Positions 1-4,482 of a stretch of 5,317 nucleotides of DNA are shown here, piece by piece (the first letter of the stretch is position 1; every line of letters starts with the position of its first letter). Where the stretch lies: assembly GCA_012727625.1 (NCBI GenBank), contig JAAYGP010000318.1, positions 1 to 5,317 on the forward strand, read 5' to 3'. The translations under genes were made by a program, and so were the position numbers. Source of the DNA: Clostridiaceae bacterium. GTDB taxonomy: Bacteria > Bacillota > Clostridia > DSM-8532. The notes beneath the pieces were generated by a model, which worked only from the letters and a program-made list of their open reading frames with translations, made no database searches and was not told the origin of the DNA.

Positions 1-98
1 GAATACTCCAGGGTACCTTTAAACAAGGAACATTTTCCTGCTGTTTTGTTTAGTTTCCTTATTCTGTTTAAAACCCGCTTAAGGAAACACACAATCAT
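1..98 (-). CDS. flhB: Possible 5' end of flhB (partial, uncertain)
   Basis: An ATG (98-96) overlaps the fliR stop by one base in a TGATG arrangement. AAGGGAAG sits a few bases upstream, inside fliR, as a possible ribosome binding site. The frame stays open for 32 codons to the window edge and encodes a basic peptide beginning MIVCFLKRVLNRIRKLNK. Gene order in Firmicutes predicts flhB here. However, the conserved FlhB start (a LQFF/LQLF-type segment followed by EKTEKATP) is not yet reached, so this would be an N-terminal extension of at least 32 residues. The alternative is that the region is spacer and flhB starts just outside the window, since GGAG lies at 5-8 (minus strand). The inverted repeats here favour that reading somewhat. 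Confidence 0.4.
   Translation of the reverse strand, partial: MIVCFLKRVLNRIRKLNKTAGKCSLFKGTLEY
18..88 (-). promoter_or_regulatory. Possible pseudoknot-like structure after fliR
   Basis: The minus-strand sequence has a perfect 9-bp inverted repeat, GTTTCCTTA (88-80) with TAAGGAAAC (61-53), separated by 18 nt. That loop contains TTTAAACA (72-65), which is perfectly complementary to TGTTTAAA at 25-18. This is the topology of an H-type pseudoknot. A further small hairpin, AGGAA-AATG-TTCCT (39-26), lies in the connecting segment. All stems are AT-rich, so stability is uncertain. A GGAG follows at 8-5. Confidence 0.35.
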
Positions 99-889
99 CA
101 TACTTCCCTTAAAATTTCCATAAAATAATTCATCTCTTCCCTCATACCCCCCATTAAAACATGCACTATGCTGCGAAATACAGTCAGGGTAATTAAAATA
201 ACACCAAGCCCGAGCAGAATTTTTAATGGCAGACCAACAATAAACACATTCACCTGGGGCACTGCTTTGGCTATTATGCCAAGGGCAAGATCCGCAATTA
301 ACACTGCTGCAGTTACCGGAGCCGCAATTTTAAAGCTTATTGCGAAAACCGAACCGAAAAGCCCAATTACAAAATCCATTAAAGGCTGTTTAATGGTGAA
401 CCTGCTTCCTAACGGCAAAATTGAAAAACTTTCGGTTAATGTGTATATAAGAAGATGGTGTCCGTCAATAATAATGAAAATCAACATTGTCAAAATAAAA
501 TAAAAATTGGCCGTTACAGGAATCTGAATATTTGCTTCCGGGTCGAAAACATTGACCATACCAAAACCAATATGTAAATCAATCATTTGTCCCGCCAGAT
601 ATATGGATGTTAAAATAAAATACGATATATAACCTAATGCGAGTCCTGTTATGAATTCTTTTGCCACAAGAAGAATGTATGTAAAGATGCTGGCGTAAGA
701 ACCAGGCGAAGGGTATTGAACGGTATAGGACAAAACTATTGCCAGTATAAACGAGAACCCTATTTTATAGTATGCAGGCAGGTTCTGCCGGCCGAAAACC
801 GGGGCAACCACAAACAATCCTGTTATTCTTACAAATATCAGCAAAAAAGCATCCCACATATCAAGCAGGAAATCAAGCGGTATAGTCAT
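98..889 (-). CDS. fliR: Flagellar export gate protein FliR
   Basis: FliR is the single-copy membrane subunit that completes the FliPQR export gate and contacts FlhB. The 263-residue protein has about six hydrophobic segments: roughly 12-32, 43-58, 68-98 (probably two), 127-143, 173-206 (one or two) and 214-240. Conserved motifs are APVFGRQNLP (29-38), GQMIDLHIGFGMVNVFDP (100-117) and AKAVPQVNVFIVGLPLKILL (207-226), all typical of FliR. The length is normal and there is no flhB fusion, which occurs in some clostridia. The start is ATG with AAGGAG 6 nt upstream. The stop TGA (100-98) overlaps a possible flhB ATG by one base. Confidence 0.97.
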   Translation of the reverse strand: MTIPLDFLLDMWDAFLLIFVRITGLFVVAPVFGRQNLPAYYKIGFSFILAIVLSYTVQYPSPGSYASIFTYILLVAKEFITGLALGYISYFILTSIYLAGQMIDLHIGFGMVNVFDPEANIQIPVTANFYFILTMLIFIIIDGHHLLIYTLTESFSILPLGSRFTIKQPLMDFVIGLFGSVFAISFKIAAPVTAAVLIADLALGIIAKAVPQVNVFIVGLPLKILLGLGVILITLTVFRSIVHVLMGGMREEMNYFMEILREV

Positions 890-895
890 ACTGTT

Positions 896-901
896 CTCCT
901 T
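896..901 (-). promoter_or_regulatory. Ribosome binding site of fliR
   Basis: AAGGAG on the minus strand lies 6 nt before the fliR ATG (889-887). It is a canonical site and spacing, and supports this start. Confidence 0.8.
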
Positions 902-935
902 TTAGCCATTTACATAATTTATTGTCATGCCTCTG

Positions 936-1019
936 CAGATATTATGCAATAACAGAAACAAGAGTTTCATTTGCATGAGCTGCATTCCGCCAAAGTTTTC
1001 TTCCGCCGCGCAATATCTG
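936..1019. repeat. Spaced inverted repeat CAGATATT/AATATCTG in the fliQ-fliR spacer
   Basis: CAGATATT at 936-943 and AATATCTG at 1012-1019 are perfect 8-bp inverted copies. They enclose 68 nt. Inside lie a small hairpin (955-968, GAAAC stem with a 4-nt loop) and a direct repeat TTCCGCC (985-991 and 1001-1007). Together with the hairpin at 1036-1051, most of the 165-nt spacer is repeat-rich. It could be a structured RNA or a short interspersed element. I see no transposase or target-site duplication. Confidence 0.45.
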
Positions 1020-1035
1020 TAAAACAGAAGACATA

Positions 1036-1051
1036 CGCAGCATAAGCTGCG
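1036..1051 (-). promoter_or_regulatory. Small GC-rich hairpin directly after fliQ
   Basis: The minus strand reads CGCAGC-TTAT-GCTGCG, a perfect 6-bp stem with a 4-nt loop starting 4 nt after the fliQ stop. The following sequence (TATGTCTTCTGTTTT) is only moderately U-rich. A full intrinsic terminator is unlikely, since fliR continues the operon. A weak attenuator or an mRNA 3'-end stabiliser is possible. Confidence 0.4.
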
Positions 1052-1054
1052 GGT

Positions 1055-1321
1055 TTACCTTATAAAATTCAGGATATTATCATAGATTCTTAATGTAAAC
1101 TCTTTAAGTGTTGTCATCATCCACGCGCCAAAAATAAAAAGTGATAAAAATACAGCTATAATTTTAGGAACAAAAGACAAGGTCTGCTCCTGAATTTGGG
1201 TTGTTGCCTGAAATATGCTGATCGCCAGTCCAACAACCAACGCTACACCTAAAAGCGGAGCTGCCAGTTTTATTATTGTAAAAACTGCGTCGCGTGCTAT
1301 ATCCAGGACCTGTTGTTCCAT
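1055..1321 (-). CDS. fliQ: Flagellar export gate protein FliQ
   Basis: FliQ is a small hairpin-like membrane protein of the FliPQR export gate. The frame encodes 88 residues, the normal family length. There are two hydrophobic segments at about 16-38 and 50-72. The loop between them has the conserved FQATTQIQEQTLSFVPKI pattern, and the C-terminus ends FTLRIYDNILNFIR. The start is ATG with the AAGGTG site 7 nt upstream. The stop TAA (1057-1055) is followed within 4 nt by a GC-rich hairpin. The gene is separated from both neighbours by about 160 nt, unlike the tight packing on either side. Confidence 0.97.
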   Translation of the reverse strand: MEQQVLDIARDAVFTIIKLAAPLLGVALVVGLAISIFQATTQIQEQTLSFVPKIIAVFLSLFIFGAWMMTTLKEFTLRIYDNILNFIR

Positions 1322-1328
1322 TTTTAAT

Positions 1329-1334
1329 CACCTT
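1329..1334 (-). promoter_or_regulatory. Ribosome binding site of fliQ
   Basis: AAGGTG on the minus strand lies 7 nt before the fliQ ATG (1321-1319). It is a strong match to the 16S 3' end, so fliQ can be translated independently of fliP despite the long spacer. Confidence 0.75.
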
Positions 1335-1366
1335 TCCTTTGTACTTTTATCATTCATCCCGGCACT

Positions 1367-1393
1367 TTCACAGTGTGAACAGGATAGTTCACA
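1367..1393 (-). repeat. Overlapping inverted repeats in the fliP-fliQ spacer
   Basis: The plus strand contains TTCACA (1367-1372), TGTGAAC (1374-1380) and GTTCACA (1387-1393). The middle copy is complementary to both flanks. In the minus-strand transcript, TGTGAAC and GTTCACA form a perfect 7-bp stem with a 6-nt loop. Alternatively UUCAC and GUGAA form a 5-bp stem with a 3-nt loop. The two hairpins exclude each other. The structure sits about 33 nt upstream of the fliQ ribosome binding site. The rest of the 160-nt spacer shows no convincing gene. Confidence 0.5.
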
Positions 1394-1481
1394 GGCGGGG
1401 CTCTCATGATATAAATGTGATAAAACCTTGAATTACCCCACTGAAATATTTTTACAGCCGTAAGCAAAACAAGAATGAAGG

Positions 1482-2255
1482 CTACCCGAAAGACTTTATA
1501 ATTGTACCGGCAACAAGGTTCCATCCGTCAACAAGCAAAAACAGCAATATCTTGAAAGGCAGCGATATCATAATGGGGGGTAGCATCATCATACCCATTG
1601 ACATTAATGTGCTTGCCACAACCATGTCAATAACGAGAAAAGGTACATAAAGCATAAATCCGATTTTAAAGGCAACGGTAAGTTCGCTGATCATAAAGGC
1701 CGGAATAACAACCTTTAAAGGCAAATCATTGATATCCTCGGGGGGATCAATATCGGCAATGCTTGCAAAAAGAGCCAGATCCTTCTCCCTTGTCCCGGCT
1801 TTAATCAGCATAAAATCCTTCATTATTGCCGAAGCATTGTCAACTGCCTGTTCCATTGATATTTCATTCTCAGAAAAAGGTTTTAAGGCTTGTTCATTCA
1901 AATCCGACAATACCGGTGACATGATAAAGAGAGTCAAAAACAAAGCCAGGCCAATCAAAACCTGATTGGGAGGCATCTGCTGCGTTCCCATTGCATTGCG
2001 CAGAAATGAAAGTGCAATTATAATACGGGTGAATGAAGTCATCATAATGAGTATTGACGGGAGAATTGACAATACTGTTAAATATAGCAGTAATTTGATA
2101 CTGTTTGAAACATCCTCCGGGTCATCGGAGGAACGAATGGTTATCCCTTCGTCTGAAATGGATATGCCCGGTTGTGCAAACCCGCTTACACAGAAAACCA
2201 CCATAAGGAGCATAAGGCATATTATAAAAAAAATCAGCTTTTTCCTTTTTGACAT
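1482..2255 (-). CDS. fliP: Flagellar export gate protein FliP
   Basis: FliP is the main subunit of the FliPQR core of the flagellar type III export gate in the membrane. The protein has 257 residues. The N-terminus has basic residues (SKRKK), a hydrophobic stretch at about 7-23 and a likely signal-peptidase site near FA-QP (26-28), as is usual for FliP. Conserved segments are SFTRIIIALSFLRNAMGTQQ (73-92) followed by MPPNQVLIGLALFLTLF, then the family signature PAFMISELTVAFKIGF (185-200) and a normal C-terminus ending LVDGWNLVAGTIIKSF. Four hydrophobic segments follow the signal peptide. The start is ATG 3 nt after the fliO stop. AAGGAAG lies about 11 nt upstream, slightly far, so coupling to fliO translation is likely. 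A 160-nt spacer with inverted repeats separates it from fliQ. Confidence 0.98.
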   Translation of the reverse strand: MSKRKKLIFFIICLMLLMVVFCVSGFAQPGISISDEGITIRSSDDPEDVSNSIKLLLYLTVLSILPSILIMMTSFTRIIIALSFLRNAMGTQQMPPNQVLIGLALFLTLFIMSPVLSDLNEQALKPFSENEISMEQAVDNASAIMKDFMLIKAGTREKDLALFASIADIDPPEDINDLPLKVVIPAFMISELTVAFKIGFMLYVPFLVIDMVVASTLMSMGMMMLPPIMISLPFKILLFLLVDGWNLVAGTIIKSFG

Positions 2256-2258
2256 TGG

Positions 2259-2741
2259 TTACTTTACTTCCTTATCGTTGCTTTTTTCCCTTAGCCGCTC
2301 CAACTTTCTGATATTTTCCCGGATCGCTTCGCTTTTTTCGTTCTTTATATCCGTGCTTTTATTTTTGCTTTTTATCTGTTGTCTTTTTTCATTAAAGCTT
2401 GTTAGATAGCTTGTGAAAACCTGCTTAAAATCAAAGCCTGCACTTATATTGTTCCCGCTGTCGTCTACTTCCCGCACTTCGTCCTTGTCAAGATTAACCC
2501 TGGCAACCTGCCTGAACTCTTTTCTTCCTGACAGGAACAGAAAATAATCGGAACCAACCCTCACAAGAAGCAACCGTTTGTCAAGCCCAAGGTGAATCTG
2601 CTCAACCAGCTGCATATGCTTTGACTTAGTTGTTGTCAGAGCCTTTTTACCTGCGTAACGTGCCGCAACGTACGCAAGAAAAAGTATGGAGCCAAATATA
2701 AGGATATATCCTGTTATCTCTAAATATGGCAGCTTTGGCAC
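2259..2741 (-). CDS. fliO: Flagellar biosynthesis protein FliO (FliZ)
   Basis: FliO is a small membrane protein that helps assemble or stabilise the FliP ring of the flagellar export gate; it is called FliZ in Bacillus. The frame gives 160 residues with one clear membrane segment at about 9-27 (ITGYILIFGSILFLAYVAA). A FliO-family cytoplasmic core follows at about 30-85, including MQLVEQIHLGLDKRLLLVRV and a following FLFLSGRKEF. The tail from about 120 is very rich in Lys, Arg and Glu and probably helical. The start is GTG at 2741-2739, because no ATG precedes the membrane segment. AAAGG (2748-2744) lies only 2 nt from it. The string AAAGGCGGTG overlaps the GTG, so a rare CTG start at 2732-2730 cannot be excluded. 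FliO is poorly conserved; the call rests on topology, core motif and position before fliP. Confidence 0.88.
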   Translation of the reverse strand: MPKLPYLEITGYILIFGSILFLAYVAARYAGKKALTTTKSKHMQLVEQIHLGLDKRLLLVRVGSDYFLFLSGRKEFRQVARVNLDKDEVREVDDSGNNISAGFDFKQVFTSYLTSFNEKRQQIKSKNKSTDIKNEKSEAIRENIRKLERLREKSNDKEVK

Positions 2742-2748
2742 CGCCTTT

Positions 2749-3108
2749 CTAGCCGACTACTTTTTTAACGGCCTCAATAACCCTTTCGGCCTGGAAAGGC
2801 TTGACAATAAAATCTCTGGCTCCGGCCTGGATGGATTCAATAACCATGGCCTGCTGCCCCATAGCTGAGCACATAATAATTTTTGAGTCGGCATTTATGC
2901 TTTTAATTTGTTTTACAGCCTGTATGCCATCCATTTCCGGCATGGTAATATCCATTATTACCAAGTCCGGGGAAAGTTCTTTATATTTTTCTATGGCCTT
3001 TATTCCATTTTCGGCTTCACCAATTACCGTATAACCATTCTTTGTAAGGATATCCTTAATCATCATCCTCATAAAAGCCGCATCGTCTACAATAAGTATA
3101 CTTGCCAT
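2749..3108 (-). CDS. cheY: Chemotaxis response regulator CheY
   Basis: CheY is a single-domain receiver, phosphorylated by CheA, that binds the FliM/FliY switch. The start chosen is ATG at 3108-3106, giving 119 residues beginning MASILIVDDAAFMRMM, the normal length for CheY. The open frame continues upstream to a TTG at 3156-3154, but that would add 16 unconserved residues before the first beta strand. Receiver residues are all present: acidic pair D8/D9, phosphoacceptor D53 (in VIMDITMPEMDG), S81 at the switch Thr/Ser position, and K103 in FIVKPF. The switch aromatic is F100 where E. coli has Tyr106; Phe also occurs here in other bacteria such as Thermotoga. There is no output domain. The gene follows fliY, whose product should dephosphorylate it, and precedes fliO by 7 nt, as in the Bacillus fla/che operon. 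Confidence 0.95.
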   Translation of the reverse strand: MASILIVDDAAFMRMMIKDILTKNGYTVIGEAENGIKAIEKYKELSPDLVIMDITMPEMDGIQAVKQIKSINADSKIIMCSAMGQQAMVIESIQAGARDFIVKPFQAERVIEAVKKVVG

Positions 3109-3116
3109 ACTTAGAA

Positions 3117-3126
3117 CCCTCTCCTT
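3117..3126 (-). promoter_or_regulatory. Ribosome binding site of cheY
   Basis: The minus strand reads AAGGAGAGGG. The GAGGG part ends 8 nt before the ATG at 3108-3106, and AAGGAG ends 12 nt before it. This fixes the cheY start at the ATG. A second, equally strong AAGGAG lies upstream at 3149-3144 but has no proper gene start at the right distance. Confidence 0.7.
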
Positions 3127-3159
3127 ATACCAATACTTAATATCTCCTTTTTCCAATCA

Positions 3160-3202
3160 GTGGCTCAGCTTTTTTGTCTTTTTGTCAGGACGCCCGAACC
3201 AC
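3160..3202 (-). promoter_or_regulatory. Possible stem-loop in the cheY leader
   Basis: In minus-strand RNA, GUGGUUCGG (3202-3194) can pair with CUGAGCCAC (3168-3160). This gives a 9-bp stem with two G-U wobbles and a 25-nt A-rich loop. The wobbles would be A-C mismatches in plus-strand RNA, so the stem suits only the transcribed strand. It lies between the candidate promoter and the cheY ribosome binding sites. No U-run follows, so it is not a terminator. Its function is unknown. Confidence 0.35.
3171..3186. repeat. Short tandem repeat, 2 x TTTTTGTC
   Basis: Two exact adjacent copies of TTTTTGTC on the plus strand (GACAAAAA in the transcript). They fall in the loop of the possible stem-loop at 3160-3202. 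The repeat may be no more than slippage in a low-complexity tract. Confidence 0.6.
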
Positions 3203-3248
3203 ACGTTATTTCAACCTAAATGCCTGAAATTCTCAAAACACTAAATAT

Positions 3249-3277
3249 ATTATATTATATAAGCTTATGTAAATCAA
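3249..3277 (-). promoter_or_regulatory. Candidate sigma-A-type promoter upstream of cheY
   Basis: On the minus strand TTGATT (3277-3272, overlapping the fliY stop codon) is followed after exactly 17 nt by TATAAT (3254-3249). The -10 matches the consensus fully and the -35 at four of six positions. The region is strongly AT-rich, so a chance match is possible. The 17-nt spacer contains the perfect palindrome ATAAGCTTAT (3259-3268), which could be an operator or chance. If real, the promoter would allow cheY and the export-gate genes to be transcribed independently of the upstream operon promoter. No sigma-D (FliA)-like site was seen. Confidence 0.45.
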
Positions 3278-4482
3278 AGTCTTTTTGACGGATGTATGAT
3301 TTCCGTTATTCTGACACCAAAGCTTTCATCAATTACAACATCCTCGCCTTTGGCGATATGCTTACCGTTAACAAGGATATTGACCGGTTCCCCGGCAAGC
3401 TTGTCCAGTTCAATTATGGAACCCTGGCCAAATTCAAGAATATCCTTTATTTTCTTTGTTGTACGTCCCAATTCAACCGTAACCTGCAGTGGAACATCCA
3501 TCAAAAGGCCAATATTCTGAACTTCAACCAGCTCGCTTCCCGTGTCAAAGGACTGAAACTGAACAGGCTGAACATTAACAATTTTTTGCGGCTGCTGCGC
3601 AGGCTGGGTATAAGGCATCCGGGGAGTCTCATATGCCTGTTCCGGAGGTGGCTGCACCGGTGGCGCGGTATATGCGGGCTGGGTATACCTGGGCTGCTCT
3701 TTTGGTGCCTGCTCATAACTGTCCGGAGCAGGAGCCTGTTCAACCGGTGGCGGTGCCTGCTTTGGCTTTTCCTGTTCCATGTGTATTCTTTCCTCAGGTT
3801 TCATTAAGCTACGAACCAGTTGTTTTGCAAAATCTATGGGCAAAAGCTGCATAATCGTGCTGTCTATAATATCGCCCACAATAAGCGAAAAAGCGATTTT
3901 TACGATTTTCTCTTCCCTGTTAAAACGTATTTTTTCATTATCCTCCGTAAAATAAATAAGCAACGATTCCGGAGGTGAAATATCCACCCTTTTATCTATC
4001 ATCGATGATAAGGATGTGGCGGCAGAACCTACCATCTGGTTCATGGCTTCACTGATGGCGCTTAAGTGAAAATCCGTCAGTTCTGCTCCTAAATCAATCT
4101 TGCCGCTTCCGCCCATCATTAAATCGGTAATGACTTTAACATCATTCTCTTGTATTATAAGCAGGTTAAAGCCTGTAATACCTGATATATACTGCACCCT
4201 GACCGCTACATAGGGCTCCGTGTATTGCCGGGACAATTCCTCCCATGTTGTAACCGAAACCTTTGGCGTTGTTATTAAAACCTTATGCCCAAGTAACGTG
4301 TAAAGGGTGGTTGCGGATGTACCCATGCAGATATTTCCGATTTCACCTAAAGCGTCAATTTCCTGCGGTGTAAGATCCGCGCTTTCTTTGGGCTCAGACT
4401 CCTGTGCCTCAGTCTCGTCATCCATGCTTAATGCTCCGCTTAACAAAGCATCTATTTCAGCTTGAGAAAGCATGTCTCCCAT
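3274..4482 (-). CDS. fliY: FliY: CheY-P phosphatase and FliN-type motor switch protein
   Basis: FliY sits in the C-ring and replaces FliN in many Firmicutes; it also dephosphorylates CheY-P. The 402-residue protein has four parts. Residues 1-16 (MGDMLSQAEIDALLSG) resemble the CheY-P binding N-terminus of FliM. Residues about 36-235 form a CheC-like domain with both phosphatase centres intact: D43-x3-E47-x2-N50 and S141-x3-E145-x2-N148. Residues about 236-320 are a Pro/Gln/Ala/Tyr-rich, probably disordered linker. Residues about 326-396 are a SpoA/FliN domain starting LLMDVPLQVTVELGR. The start is ATG with a good ribosome binding site; the gene abuts fliM. Ending KRL-stop, it is followed by an unusually long 165-nt spacer before cheY. 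The conserved Asp/Ser-Glu-Asn triads predict an active phosphatase, from family knowledge; activity is inferred. No separate FliN is encoded here. Confidence 0.97.
   Translation of the reverse strand: MGDMLSQAEIDALLSGALSMDDETEAQESEPKESADLTPQEIDALGEIGNICMGTSATTLYTLLGHKVLITTPKVSVTTWEELSRQYTEPYVAVRVQYISGITGFNLLIIQENDVKVITDLMMGGSGKIDLGAELTDFHLSAISEAMNQMVGSAATSLSSMIDKRVDISPPESLLIYFTEDNEKIRFNREEKIVKIAFSLIVGDIIDSTIMQLLPIDFAKQLVRSLMKPEERIHMEQEKPKQAPPPVEQAPAPDSYEQAPKEQPRYTQPAYTAPPVQPPPEQAYETPRMPYTQPAQQPQKIVNVQPVQFQSFDTGSELVEVQNIGLLMDVPLQVTVELGRTTKKIKDILEFGQGSIIELDKLAGEPVNILVNGKHIAKGEDVVIDESFGVRITEIIHPSKRL

Noticed and set aside
1036..1051. Intrinsic terminator after fliQ
   Set aside because: The stem is only 6 bp and no continuous U-run follows. 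fliR continues in the same direction, so full termination is unlikely.
1336..1433. Open minus-strand frame in the fliP-fliQ spacer with three clustered cysteines (CELSCSHC)
   Set aside because: It has no plausible start codon before the cysteine cluster; the only ATG leaves under ten codons. Probably chance.
3109..3156. Upstream extension of cheY to a TTG start at 3156-3154
   Set aside because: The extra 16 residues precede the conserved first beta strand of the receiver. The ATG at 3108 has its own ribosome binding site and gives the normal CheY length.
3109..3273. c-di-GMP (GEMM) or other known riboswitch upstream of cheY
   Set aside because: I could not find the conserved core motifs of the riboswitch classes I know, and the spacer is mostly low-complexity AT-rich sequence.
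3292..3807. Long plus-strand open frame opposite fliY
   Set aside because: It lies wholly antisense to a clearly conserved gene and its composition mirrors the Pro/Gln linker and FliN domain. No ribosome binding site or family resemblance was seen. The same holds for the other plus-strand frames opposite fliR, fliP, cheY and fliM.
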